The translations under genes and the position numbers were made by a program. Under the pieces are notes generated by a model. The model ran no database searches and had not been told where the DNA came from. It saw nothing but the letters and a program-made list of their open reading frames with translations. A stretch of 64,000 nucleotides of DNA from Pseudarthrobacter sp. NamE5 (GTDB taxonomy: Bacteria > Actinomycetota > Actinomycetes > Actinomycetales > Micrococcaceae), in the NCBI RefSeq assembly GCF_005796225.1, contig NZ_VAHO01000001.1, forward strand, positions 124,001 to 188,000, written 5' to 3'. Shown one piece after another: positions 38,659 through 47,231 of this stretch. The first letter of the stretch is position 1; each line of letters starts with the position of its first letter.

Positions 38659-38812
38659 GCCGGTGCCGGTCCTCAAGTCCTGAAATATCCCCACAAGTTC
38701 CTGATTCCAGGGCCTCTCGCTATATCCTCAATAATAGTCGGCGGCACTGACAGTCCTTTTTGTTGCCCGTCCAAGGTGCCGCGAACCCCTGCAAATTGCC
38801 GAGGAGCATTCC

Positions 38813-39301
38813 ATGAAGCATGACGTGACCATCGAGATCCCCAAGGGATCGCGCGTCAAGTACGAAGTTGACCACGAGACCGGCCGCGTCCGCCTGGACC
38901 GCGTCCTCTTCACCGCCATGCAGTACCCGACGCACTACGGATACTTCGAGAACACCCTCGGCGAGGACGGCGACCCGTTGGACGCGCTGGTGCTGCTGCA
39001 GGACTTCGACCTGCACCCCGGCGTTATCGTCGAGTCCCGCCCCATCGGCGTCTTCAACATGACCGACGACGGCGGCGGAGACGCCAAGATCCTTTGCGTC
39101 CCCGTGGATGCACGCTTTGACCACATCCAGGAGGTCAGCGACGTCAACGAGTTCCTGATCAAGGAAATCGAGCACTTCTTCACCCGCTACAAGGACCTGG
39201 AGCCGGGCAAGTGGGTCAAGGCCGAGGGCTGGGGCGACCGCGCTGCCGCGGAAGCCGAACTGGAAGCTTCCATCAAGCGTTACGTGCCCACGGGCCACTA
39301 A
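38813..39301 (+). CDS. ppa: inorganic pyrophosphatase
   Basis: Hydrolyses pyrophosphate released by biosynthesis. The 162 residues match family I bacterial enzymes: [20 protein letters not shown] near 8, the metal-binding signature [11 protein letters not shown] near 50, and the acidic cluster near DARFDHI. GAGGAG lies 7 bases before the ATG. Divergent from dacB, as in other actinobacteria. Downstream, 39302-39420 holds only short inverted repeats and no clear terminator. Confidence 0.97.
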   Translation: MKHDVTIEIPKGSRVKYEVDHETGRVRLDRVLFTAMQYPTHYGYFENTLGEDGDPLDALVLLQDFDLHPGVIVESRPIGVFNMTDDGGGDAKILCVPVDARFDHIQEVSDVNEFLIKEIEHFFTRYKDLEPGKWVKAEGWGDRAAAEAELEASIKRYVPTGH

Positions 39302-39420
39302 ATCCCCGCCGTCCCCCTAGCCTCGCTTCGCTCGGCCAGGGAACCCTTACGGCGTGGGCCCTTTTTGTCGACGGCGGGTGCCTGGTTCGCAAGAGCCGGG
39401 CATCCGCCGTCGTGCTTATT

Positions 39421-39487
39421 GGGTTTTTGTCCACGTATGCGGGCTTTGCCGCCCGCCCTCCAACCCTGCATACCTGGACAAAAACCC
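39421..39487. repeat. intergenic hairpin, family A copy 2
   Basis: GGGTTTTTGTCCACGTATGC pairs with GCATACCTGGACAAAAACCC with one mismatch, around a 27-base GC-rich loop. It lies between ppa and the esterase gene, both on the plus strand. Pairing-preserving differences from copies 1 and 3 are described under findings. Confidence 0.85.
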
Positions 39488-39514
39488 CTAAGCGGGATGT
39501 GAAAAGGTGGTGCT

Positions 39515-40852
39515 GTGAAATCCGTGCCTGATACCTCCCGCCTGTTCAACCCGCCCTGCGGGCCAGTCACCGGTTGGCGGGATGGGGCGGTTATCCGGGC
39601 AACCGGCATCCCCTATGCAACCGCTGCACGTTTCCAGCCTCCCGTCCCTGCACCGGACTGGATAACGCCATTTGCGGCTGACTCACCCGCTCCCGCCTGC
39701 CCGCAGGGACCCGTTCCCTTCCTCGACGACGTCCTGGGCACCCGCTATGGCGAACTTCCCGGCAGTGAGGGCTGCCAGAACCTGTCCATCACCAGGCCGG
39801 CCGACCTTGCCGACGGCGAGCAGCTCGCCGTCATGGTGTGGATCCACGGCGGCTCCTACACCACAGGTTCCGGTGACCTCGCCATCTTTGATCCGGCCGT
39901 GCTGGTGGCCGAGAACCGAGTCATCGTTGTTTCCGTGACCTATCGTCTGGGACTGTTCGGGTTCCTGGCCACCCGGACCGGCAGGCCCGGAAACCTGGGC
40001 CTCCTGGACCAACTGGCGGCATTCCGCTGGGTGCAGCGGAACATCGCCGCGTTTGGCGGCGACCCAGGCAGGGTGACCGCCTTTGGCCAGTCTGCCGGCG
40101 GTGACGCAATTGCCCACCTGATGGCGACCCCGGACGCACCCTCGCTCTTTCAGCGGGCGATCATCCAAAGCGCGCCGCTGGGCATCTCGCGGGGCAGGGC
40201 CCGGATGAACCATGCCATGGGCATCGCGGCCGAGGGCGTCACGGAGGAAACTCCTGCCATGGAAGTGGTGGAGCTGGAGGACCACGTGGCGCAGGTGGCC
40301 CGGAAGTTCGGCATGCTGGCAGCCATGCCCTTCGGAACGCAGTACGGACATGCGCCGCTGCCGGAGGAATCAGACATCGAAGCGGCATGGAACCGCTCCG
40401 CACCCGGCATCGAGGTGCTGATCGGGCACACATCCGAAGAGGCCCGGCTGTTCCTGCCCCGGAGCCCGCACCTGATGCGGCTCGGGCAAATTCCCGTGGT
40501 GGGCGACGCGGCGCTGCGGGCCATTAACTGGGTGGTCACGGAGACCGTCTACGGCAGGGCAGCCCGGAAATTTGCCCGCCGGCATGCCCAGGCCGGAGGG
40601 AAAGCCCACCGCTACGTCCTGCACTGGCATGCCCCGGGAAACTTCTTCGGCGCTGCCCACACCATCGATCTGGCCCTTCTCTTCGGCAACAGGAACACCT
40701 GGGACGGTGTAGGCCTGATTTCCGGCGCGCCGTGGGAGGACGTGGACGCGGCCGGGCGGCAGCTGCGGCGGCTCTGGGCAGGTTTCGCGCGGGGAGACTC
40801 GCTCGGCGACAAGGGCGGGGTTCCGGGTGCGCTCACGTACAGCACCGTCTGA
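39515..40852 (+). CDS. type B carboxylesterase
   Basis: A 445-residue alpha/beta hydrolase of the carboxylesterase/PnbA group. The oxyanion region MVWIHGGSYTTGSGDL is near residue 107, the nucleophile motif VTAFGQSAGGDAIAHL near 188, the catalytic Glu probably in the SEEARLFL region, and His near HWHAPGNFFGAAH. GTG start preceded by AAGGTGG. Shorter than the usual 480-520 residues, mainly by a reduced mid-region. No signal peptide, so it is cytoplasmic. Family A hairpins lie on both sides of it (39421 and 40860). Confidence 0.9.
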   Translation: MKSVPDTSRLFNPPCGPVTGWRDGAVIRATGIPYATAARFQPPVPAPDWITPFAADSPAPACPQGPVPFLDDVLGTRYGELPGSEGCQNLSITRPADLADGEQLAVMVWIHGGSYTTGSGDLAIFDPAVLVAENRVIVVSVTYRLGLFGFLATRTGRPGNLGLLDQLAAFRWVQRNIAAFGGDPGRVTAFGQSAGGDAIAHLMATPDAPSLFQRAIIQSAPLGISRGRARMNHAMGIAAEGVTEETPAMEVVELEDHVAQVARKFGMLAAMPFGTQYGHAPLPEESDIEAAWNRSAPGIEVLIGHTSEEARLFLPRSPHLMRLGQIPVVGDAALRAINWVVTETVYGRAARKFARRHAQAGGKAHRYVLHWHAPGNFFGAAHTIDLALLFGNRNTWDGVGLISGAPWEDVDAAGRQLRRLWAGFARGDSLGDKGGVPGALTYSTV

Positions 40853-40859
40853 CCCCTTG

Positions 40860-40922
40860 GAGTTTTTGTCCGGAGATGCAGGCTTCGAGTGTGGAAGCGG
40901 CTGCATATCCGGACAAAAACTC
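40860..40922. repeat. intergenic hairpin, family A copy 3
   Basis: GAGTTTTTGTCCGG with CCGGACAAAAACTC forms the outer stem; ATGCAG/CTGCAT continues it with one mismatch, and an inner GCTTC/GAAGC stem closes the loop. It starts 7 bases after the esterase stop and precedes the broken DUF429 gene. Confidence 0.85.
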
Positions 40923-40945
40923 TCCTCCGGCGGAATGGAAAAGCC

Positions 40946-41707
40946 ATGAGGACTTTGGGCGTTGACCTTGCCGCAGCTACCAAGAAGACTGCCGTTGCAA
41001 TGATTGAGTGGGGCCAGGGCTCGGCCCGGCTGGCGCACCTCGCACTCGGCGTCGATGACCAGGAAATCGTGGACCTGTTCGGCACTGCCGGCATGACGGG
41101 CATCGACTGCCCGGTGGGCTGGCCGGACGCGCTGCTCCCCTTCCTCACCGCGCACCTGAACTTCGACGCGGGACCAGTCCTGGCGCAGGACGGGATAGCC
41201 GGGCGTCGCCTCCTGGCCTACCGCGACACGGACCGGTTCACCACCGCACAAACAGGGCTCATTCCCCTGAGCGTGTCCGCCGACCGCCTGGCGCATCCGG
41301 CCATGAGGTGCGCAGTGATCCAGGCCAGGATCGCATCGCTCCACGGACCCCAACCGCGGGACGGCTCCGGACGCCTGGCGGAGGTCTACCCCGCTGCGTC
41401 CCTGAAAATCTGGGGACTCAGCGGCCGGGGCTACAAGGGCCGCGGCAGCGCTGAAACCGGGCGGCTCGGCCTGCTCCTTACGGACTTCAAGGCGCAGGCA
41501 CCCTAGCTGGACCTGGCGGGGCACGAGGACGAACTCGCAGCTTTGGACGATCTCTTTGACGCCGTCGTGGCTTCCCTTACCGCCCGGGCCGCCGCCCGCC
41601 GTCGAACGCTCCTGCCCGATGAGGCGCAGGCAGGTGCGGCCCGCAGCGAAGGCTGGATTCACCTGCCGTCATGCCGGCTGGACGAACTGCCCAGCGAGGA
41701 GGGCTAG
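40946..41707 (+). pseudogene. DUF429 family protein interrupted by an in-frame amber codon
   Basis: The frame begins MRTLGVDLAAATKKTAVAMI and runs as a good DUF429 protein through VYPAASLKIWGLSGRGYK. A TAG at 41504-41506 then interrupts it, and the same frame continues as LDLAGHEDELAALDDLFDAV to EGWIHLP and a normal stop at 41707 (254 codons overall, the family length). A Trp is expected at the interrupted position in relatives (P-W-L-D), so TGG to TAG by one transition is the simplest origin. The truncated product would lack the conserved C-terminal DUF429 part. DUF429 proteins look like RNase H-fold nucleases of unknown function. Confidence 0.75.
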
Positions 41708-41711
41708 GAGG

Positions 41712-44090
41712 TTAACCGCCCAGCTTCCAGTTCCGGATCTCCTCCAGGTCCTCACCGTGCGTCCTGGTGTGCTCCCGCGCCCGCATCCGCCGGTCCTGCA
41801 GGTCCTGGCGCAGGAGTGAGTGCTTTTCCGCCAGACCGGGCACGCGGTCGATCGCGTCGATGGCCAGCTGGAACCGGTCGATGCCGTTCAGCATGGCCAT
41901 GTCGAAGGGAGTGGTGGTTGTTCCTTCTTCCTTGTAACCGCGAACGTGCAGGCCCTCCTGGTTGGTGCGGCGGTAGGCAAGCCGGTGGATCAGGGAAGGG
42001 TAGCCGTGATAGGCGAAGATGATGGGCTTGTCGTTGGTGAAGATCCCGTCGAAGTCCCGGGACGGCAGCCCGTGCGGGTGCTCGCCCTCATCCTGCAGCC
42101 GCATCAGGTCCACTACGTTCACCACCCTGACTTTGAGCCCCGGCACGCCCCCGCGCAGCAGTTCAGCGGCGGCCACAGTCTCCACGGTGGGAACATCGCC
42201 CGCGCAGGCCAGGACGACGTCCGGCTCCTCCCCCGGCACCTCGGACCCGGCGAACTCCCAGATCCCCAAGCCGCGGCGGCAGTGGTTGGCGGCGTCGGCA
42301 GGCCCAAGCCAGGTGGGTGAGGGCTGCTTCCCGCTGACCACGATGTTCACGTAATCCGTGGATTCCAGGCAGTGCTCCATCACGGACAGCAGCGTGTTGG
42401 CATCCGGCGGCAAATACACCCGGATGACCTCGGCCTTCTTGTTCACGGCATGGTCGATAAACCCCGGGTCCTGGTGGGAAAACCCGTTGTGGTCCTGCTG
42501 CCACACATGCGAGGACAGCAGGTAGTTCAAGGACGCCACCGGCTGCCGCCAGGGCAGCTTGCGGTGCACTTTCAGCCATTTGGCGTGCTGGTTGAACATG
42601 GAATCGACAATATGGATGAAGGCCTCGTAGCAGCTGAACACACCATGCCGGCCTGTCAGGAGGTAGCCTTCCAGCCAGCCCTGGCACAGGTGTTCGCTGA
42701 GCACCTCCATGACCCGGCCGGACCGCGCGAGGTGCTCGTCGGCGTCGTCAATCCTGTACTGCCACACCTTGTCGGTGACCTCATAGACGTCCTGCAGGCG
42801 GTTGGACGCAGTTTCGTCCGGGCCGAAGAGCCGGAAGGTCTCCATGTTCAGCGAGATGACGTCGCGCATCCACGAGCCCAAGGTAATCATCGGGCTCACC
42901 CGTTCGGTCCCGGTCTCCTTAACCTCGACGGCGTGGTCCCGGTAGGCGGGCAGCTTCAGTGCCTTGCGCAGCAGTCCGCCGTTGGCGTGCGGGGTGGCAC
43001 TCATGCGGAAGTCTCCCGTGGGTGCTGCCTCGGCGACCTCGGGCCGGAGCCTGCCGTCGCCGTCGAACAGCTCCTCCGGACGGTAGGACTGCAGCCACTC
43101 TTCCAGCTGCCGCAGGTGGTCCGCGTTGGTGCGCACCTCGGACAGCGGCACCTGATGGCTCCGCCAGGTCCCCTCCACCTGCAGCCCGTCCACCTCACGG
43201 GGGCCGGTCCAGCCCTTCGGGGAGCGCAGGACGATCATGGGCCAGCGCGGCGCCTCCACAGCCGCATCCTCCGTGCCGGGGGCCCTGCGCGAATCCTGGA
43301 TGGCGCGGATGCCCGCCAAGCTCCGCTCGAGCGCACCGGCAAAGTCCTGGTGGGCCTGCGCGGTGTTGTCCGGGTCCTTGACGGTGACGAAGTACGGCTC
43401 ATGCCCGTAGCCGCGCAGCAGCTGCTCCAGCTGGGCCTCAGGCATGCGGGCCAGGACCGTGGGGTTGGCGATCTTGTAGCCGTTGAGGTGCAGGATGGGC
43501 AGCACGGCGCCGTCCGTGGCCGGGTCCAGGAAGTTGTGGGAGTGCCAGCTGGCGGCCAGCGGCCCGGTTTCGGCCTCGCCGTCGCCAATCACGACGGCGG
43601 TGACCAGCTGCGGGTTGTCCAGCACCGCTCCGTACGCGTGGGCCAGGGAGTACCCGAGCTCGCCGCCTTCATTGATGGAGCCGGGGCTTTCGGGCGCGGC
43701 GTGGCTGGGGATGCCGCCCGGATAGGAGAACTGGCGGAACAGCTCAGCCAGTCCGGCCTCGTCGTTGCCCACGTTTCCGTAAATTTCCGAGTAGGTGCCC
43801 TCCAGCCAGGAATTGGCGACGACGGCGGGACCGCCATGGCCGGGACCGGCCACAAAGAGCATCTCGGCGGAGTCGCGGCGGATTAGGCGATTAAGGTGCG
43901 CGTACACGAAGTTCAGGCCGGGCGTGGTGCCCCAGTGTCCGAGCAGGCGGGACTTGGTGTCCTCTGCCTTCAGCGGCTCGCGCAGCAGCGGATTGAAACG
44001 GAGATAGATCTGCCCGACCGAAAGATAGTTGGCGGCGCGCCACCAGCGGTCAACAAGTTCGAGTTCGTCCTGCCCCATGCTGCTGGTCAT
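41712..44090 (-). CDS. xfp: xylulose-5-phosphate/fructose-6-phosphate phosphoketolase
   Basis: A thiamine-diphosphate enzyme that splits xylulose 5-P or fructose 6-P with phosphate to acetyl phosphate plus glyceraldehyde 3-P or erythrose 4-P. The 792 residues show [20 protein letters not shown] near 80, [19 protein letters not shown], the ThDP-binding [17 protein letters not shown] near 168, and a C-terminal domain ending RNWKLGG. Of two close ATGs (44096, 44090) I prefer 44090 because GAGG then lies at normal spacing. It converges on the DUF429 gene with a 4-bp gap. It offers a bypass of glycolysis and a source of acetyl phosphate. Confidence 0.95.
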   Translation of the reverse strand: MTSSMGQDELELVDRWWRAANYLSVGQIYLRFNPLLREPLKAEDTKSRLLGHWGTTPGLNFVYAHLNRLIRRDSAEMLFVAGPGHGGPAVVANSWLEGTYSEIYGNVGNDEAGLAELFRQFSYPGGIPSHAAPESPGSINEGGELGYSLAHAYGAVLDNPQLVTAVVIGDGEAETGPLAASWHSHNFLDPATDGAVLPILHLNGYKIANPTVLARMPEAQLEQLLRGYGHEPYFVTVKDPDNTAQAHQDFAGALERSLAGIRAIQDSRRAPGTEDAAVEAPRWPMIVLRSPKGWTGPREVDGLQVEGTWRSHQVPLSEVRTNADHLRQLEEWLQSYRPEELFDGDGRLRPEVAEAAPTGDFRMSATPHANGGLLRKALKLPAYRDHAVEVKETGTERVSPMITLGSWMRDVISLNMETFRLFGPDETASNRLQDVYEVTDKVWQYRIDDADEHLARSGRVMEVLSEHLCQGWLEGYLLTGRHGVFSCYEAFIHIVDSMFNQHAKWLKVHRKLPWRQPVASLNYLLSSHVWQQDHNGFSHQDPGFIDHAVNKKAEVIRVYLPPDANTLLSVMEHCLESTDYVNIVVSGKQPSPTWLGPADAANHCRRGLGIWEFAGSEVPGEEPDVVLACAGDVPTVETVAAAELLRGGVPGLKVRVVNVVDLMRLQDEGEHPHGLPSRDFDGIFTNDKPIIFAYHGYPSLIHRLAYRRTNQEGLHVRGYKEEGTTTTPFDMAMLNGIDRFQLAIDAIDRVPGLAEKHSLLRQDLQDRRMRAREHTRTHGEDLEEIRNWKLGG

Positions 44091-44185
44091 AACCATCCTC
44101 GCGTCGCGTTCGCCGCCCCTTCGTCATCCGTCAGGCGGGGCCGTTCCCCCATCGCATCAGATGGGCCAGCCAGAGGCAACCCCGC

Positions 44186-44216
44186 TTGCCTGCAGTCAGC
44201 TACCTGCAGGTAGTCT
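44186..44216 (+). promoter_or_regulatory. promoter and palindromic operator of the SatD-like gene
   Basis: TTGCCT (44186-44191) and TAGTCT (44211-44216) are spaced by 19 bases, and the ATG follows 8 bases after the -10, so the mRNA is probably leaderless. A perfect 14-bp palindrome CTACCTGCAGGTAG (44200-44213) covers spacer and -10, a good position for self-repression. Confidence 0.55.
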
Positions 44217-44224
44217 TTGGATCA

Positions 44225-44824
44225 ATGTTCACGTTGACCATCAACCAGACGGACAGCCGGCGCGACGGCGACCGCGTGCCCCAGCTGCTGAAAGACCTGC
44301 GGCACATCCCTGCGCGCCTGGACTTCGACCGGTCGGTCGAAGACGAGGTCCAGGGCATCGTGGACGTCCCGCATCAGGCCGTGGAGGCTGCGCTGGTCGC
44401 ACTCCGGTGCGGGTCCTGGTACGTGGGGATTGGCGTGGGGCCGGTCAACGAGCCGTTGCCCAACCAGATCAAGGACGCCTCCGGCCATGGGCTGGTGTAC
44501 GCGCGCCGGGCCGTGGACCGGATGCGGAGCAGCAAGGAGCGGATTCCAGTCGCCGTGGAGGGTCCGCTGGCCGACGTTGCCCACGACGCGGAAGCGGTGC
44601 TCCGGCTGCTGGGCCACATTGTCCGCGACCGTTCCGATGCCGAATGGCGTGTGCTTGACCTGCTGACCCCCGGCGTCCGTGGACAGCAGAAAGCCGTGGC
44701 GCAGGAGCTGGGCATCACCACGCAGGCCGTCAGCAAGGCGGTTGCCCGGGCCCAGTGGAATGAGGAACATGCGGCCCGGCCGGCGGCAGCCCGGCTTTTG
44801 GCGCTGATTCTCGAGGTGCGGTAG
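44225..44824 (+). CDS. SatD-like protein with C-terminal helix-turn-helix
   Basis: A 199-residue protein starting MFTLTINQTDSRRDGDRVPQ. The N-terminal half, with DFDRSVEDEVQGIVDVP and GSWYVGIGVGPVN, resembles the SatD family. The C-terminal 45 residues (GQQKAVAQELGITTQAVSKA) form a clear HTH in which ITTQAVSKA is the recognition helix. It is likely a DNA-binding regulator, perhaps of itself through the palindrome in its promoter. The SatD family name is given with moderate confidence and its biochemical role is unknown. No obvious partner gene follows. Confidence 0.7.
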   Translation: MFTLTINQTDSRRDGDRVPQLLKDLRHIPARLDFDRSVEDEVQGIVDVPHQAVEAALVALRCGSWYVGIGVGPVNEPLPNQIKDASGHGLVYARRAVDRMRSSKERIPVAVEGPLADVAHDAEAVLRLLGHIVRDRSDAEWRVLDLLTPGVRGQQKAVAQELGITTQAVSKAVARAQWNEEHAARPAAARLLALILEVR

Positions 44825-44894
44825 CGGCTGCTGCCTGATCATCCACGGGTGGCCAGATTTGCATGTTCAGCTTTGGTTTTTCAGGCCTGCTTGT

Positions 44895-45479
44895 TCAGCT
44901 CTGGGTCGCCGCCATCACCGGTTCGCCGTTGAAGTACTCGAGCTGCCAGCCGTCAATGGCGTGGTGGTGCGCCAGGTTGAGCACGGCGTTGTCGATGCTT
45001 GTGAGTGTGCTTCCCACGGCGCGGCTGAGGGTTACCCGCAGGAGTGTTCCGTGCGCGACGACGAGAAGCCTGCGCCCGCGGAACTCCTCGGCAAGTGCCT
45101 CCAGCGCTGCCAGTCCGCGGTCAGCTGCCTCGTCCTCGCTCTCGGCACCGCGGAAACCTCCCGGAATGCGCAGGGCATCCAGCTCTGGCCCCGCCTGCAT
45201 CCCCTCAGCTGGCCCGAAACTCCGTTCGGTCAGCTCCGGAACCCGGCGCACGTCGCTGAGTCCGAGGCCTGCGGCGATCAGGTCGGCGGTCTCGGCGGCC
45301 CGGCTCAGCGGCGACGAGACAATGGCGTCCCATTCGTAGGCGGAAAGAACGGCGACGGCGTCGCGCGCCTGGCCGCGGCCCACCTCGTTCAGGGGAATGT
45401 CTGTGGATCCCTGGAGCCGCCGCTGGGCGTTCCAGTCTGTCTGGCCGTGGCGGATCAGGGCAAAGGTCGTGAGGGTCAT
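44895..45479 (-). CDS. histidine phosphatase (phosphoglycerate mutase-like) family protein
   Basis: A 194-residue branch-1 histidine phosphatase. The phosphorylated His lies in FALIRHGQTDWN (residue 11), with RLQGSTDIPLNEVG, the acidic SSPLSRAAETADLI region, and the second His in LLVVAHGTLLRV. Substrates vary (sugar phosphates, nucleotides, cofactors) and cannot be predicted. It follows the HAD phosphatase gene by 24 bases on the same strand, so the two probably form an operon that may have included serS. Confidence 0.92.
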   Translation of the reverse strand: MTLTTFALIRHGQTDWNAQRRLQGSTDIPLNEVGRGQARDAVAVLSAYEWDAIVSSPLSRAAETADLIAAGLGLSDVRRVPELTERSFGPAEGMQAGPELDALRIPGGFRGAESEDEAADRGLAALEALAEEFRGRRLLVVAHGTLLRVTLSRAVGSTLTSIDNAVLNLAHHHAIDGWQLEYFNGEPVMAATQS

Positions 45480-45503
45480 GCTGTCTATTCTGCCTTGTAC
45501 TGC

Positions 45504-46364
45504 TCAGAGCAGACTGCGCAGCACATGGGCAGCGCCGTCGTCGAGCACTGAGTGGGTGACCTCATCCGCTGCGGCGATGACTTCCTCCGGCGCCTGGCCC
45601 ATGGCCACCCCCCGTCCGGCCCAGCTGAGCATCTCGATGTCATTGCGGCCGTCGCCGATGGCCACCGTCAGGTGCTGCTCGATGCCCAGCCTGGTCCGGA
45701 GGTTCTCCAAGGCGCTGGCCTTGGTCACGCCCGCCGCTGCAATGTCCAGCCATGCCGTCCAGCCCACGGAGTAGGTGACGCCGGCAAGGCCGACGTGCTC
45801 AATCGCCTCGGTGAACTCTTCCGACGTGTTCTCGGTGCTGAACACCACCACGCGAACGGCGGTTGCCTCAAGCATGGTATGGAAATCCACGCCCACGGCC
45901 TCGACGCCAAAGCTGGGATCCTGGAAGCGCTCGGTGGAAAGGAAATTGCCGTCGGCGTCCTCCAGCGCATATTTCGCCGAAGGAAGCCGCTCACGCAGCG
46001 CGCGGAGGGCGGGTCCGGGATCGAACGTGGCCTTGTGGATTACTTCGTAGCCGCCATCCAGCTCGGGATGCAGCCGAAGGGTGACGCCGCCGTTGCAGCA
46101 GACGGCGTAGCCCCGCTCAATCCCGATCTTTTCGATGATGGGCAGCGTAGCGTTGAGGGAGCGGCCCGTAGCGATCATGACCTCGTGCCCGGCAGCCACC
46201 ACCGCCTGCGCGGATTCCCTGACGCCTGGGGACATGTGGCCATCGTGGTTCACCAGCGTGCCGTCCACGTCCAGTGCGATCATCAGCTTCTGGTCTACGT
46301 TGTTGTTTTCGTTGTCTCGCCGGTCATCGTTGCCGGCGACTGGGGTTTCAGTCAGCGTTGTCAT
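45504..46364 (-). CDS. HAD superfamily Cof-type phosphatase
   Basis: A 286-residue Cof-like (HAD IIB) hydrolase. The catalytic motif I is MIALDVDGTLVNHDG near residue 27, motif II around EVMIATGRSLNATLP, and motif IV in AIGDGRNDIEMLSWAG near 235. The first 24 residues are a hydrophilic, poorly conserved extension, and the ATG at 46364 is chosen over the GTG two codons upstream. It precedes the histidine phosphatase. The space between it and serS is filled by a decayed AbiEi gene bracketed by hairpins. Confidence 0.92.
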   Translation of the reverse strand: MTTLTETPVAGNDDRRDNENNNVDQKLMIALDVDGTLVNHDGHMSPGVRESAQAVVAAGHEVMIATGRSLNATLPIIEKIGIERGYAVCCNGGVTLRLHPELDGGYEVIHKATFDPGPALRALRERLPSAKYALEDADGNFLSTERFQDPSFGVEAVGVDFHTMLEATAVRVVVFSTENTSEEFTEAIEHVGLAGVTYSVGWTAWLDIAAAGVTKASALENLRTRLGIEQHLTVAIGDGRNDIEMLSWAGRGVAMGQAPEEVIAAADEVTHSVLDDGAAHVLRSLL

Positions 46365-46438
46365 CCACACAGTGAACCAGACGTAACTGATCTGCGCTAG
46401 GATTCACGCCACACATTTGTTGAACACCGCATAAAGGC

Positions 46439-47091
46439 TCACATGGCCTCCCGGTGGGTGAGCGTTCCGCTGCCGGTGCTGACCTTTCCCAAGCTTGTTC
46501 GCGAATGCGAACTGTCAAGGTTCGGATCCGCGAACAAGCTTGGGAGCCGGGGCGTGAGCCCAGCCGCAAGGAGCTTTCTCCTCAGGCGATCCGGGTCCTC
46601 TGCGTCCGCCCAGCCCCAACGTACGGTGCTGAACCCCAGCCGGCGGGACTCGTACATCTGAATTCGCCGTAACGCACAGGCTCAATGGCGGGCTTTAGGC
46701 AATACCGAAGGGGGTACGAGCGTTGCTCCCGGACCTGGCGGGAGGCCTTATCCTCGCCCAAGACCATCAGCGGGGACCGCCGGAGACCGCTGCGCCCGGG
46801 GAGTGTGGTGGCAAGTTGAACGCAGGCTGGCGTCCTTAAAACAGGCAGCCCGGCGGCCAGGGCGGCCGTTTCCCCGCACAGCACCGCACCCTTGACCGAT
46901 CTGGCGATTGCCGCCGTCGACCATGCGAAGCGGTCTGAGGGCCGGGCTTTGAGCCACTCATCGGTGCGGACATAGAAGCCGCGGCGGATCCTGACAAGCT
47001 TTCCCGCCCGGAACTCACGGTGGATGGTGTCCGTAGTGCCCTGCGCGCGCAGTACGGCAGCGGAATCTATAAGTCCAGGCAGAATTTCCAT
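46439..47091 (-). pseudogene. decayed AbiEi-type/DUF559 protein gene
   Basis: The first part (47091 down to about 46660) reads MEILPGLIDSAAVLRAQGTT and FRAGKLVRIRRGFYVRTDEW, the N-terminal AbiEi antitoxin-like winged helix, then AVLCGETAALAAGLPVL. A different frame then resumes with MYESRRLGFSTVRWGWADAE and DPDRLRRKLLAAGL, the C-terminal end of a DUF559 (Vsr-like) endonuclease domain. The central catalytic part of that domain is missing, so the gene is broken by deletion plus frameshift: about 215 codons remain of some 300. The final codons run straight into the family C hairpin at 46488-46544. Another copy lies just beyond the start. Confidence 0.7.
46488..46544. repeat. 57-bp hairpin, family C copy 1
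   Basis: CCCAAGCTTGTTCGCG pairs perfectly with CGCGAACAAGCTTGGG. After a 4-by-4 internal loop, CGAAC/GTTCG closes around TGTCAAG. It lies at the 3' end of the decayed AbiEi gene and in the same orientation as copy 2. Confidence 0.88.
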
Positions 47092-47163
47092 TCCCCAAGA
47101 CTGGCTGAATGAGGCCCCGGCGTCAGTACGCCCCGCGCCGTATGTGGACAGCGGCGCACCTGT

Positions 47164-47220
47164 CCAGGGCTTGTTCGCGGATCCGGACCGTCAAGGTTCG
47201 GATCTGCGAACAAGCCCGGG
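47164..47220. repeat. 57-bp hairpin, family C copy 2
   Basis: GGGCTTGTTCGC pairs with GCGAACAAGCCC, and the stem continues through GATCCG/CGGATC and ACC/GGT to a GTCAA loop, giving about 26 pairs if G-U is allowed. Same length as copy 1, with pairing-preserving differences. It lies between the AbiEi remnant start and the serS stop (47232). Confidence 0.88.
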
Positions 47221-47231
47221 AGCGGCGGAAA

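Noticed and set aside
39302..39380. A terminator directly after ppa
   Set aside because: GGGCCCTTTTT looked promising, but the left arm does not pair well (AGGGAACCC), so I do not call it.
41504..41506. Amber codon in DUF429 as pyrrolysine or programmed read-through
   Set aside because: No pyl genes or downstream structure are seen, and a Trp is expected at the position, so a simple TGG-to-TAG mutation is the better explanation.
46488..47220. Family C hairpins as integron attC sites flanking a cassette
   Set aside because: There is no integron integrase, and the GTTRRRY/RYYYAAC ends and extrahelical-base pattern of attC are not evident; the symmetry is simpler.
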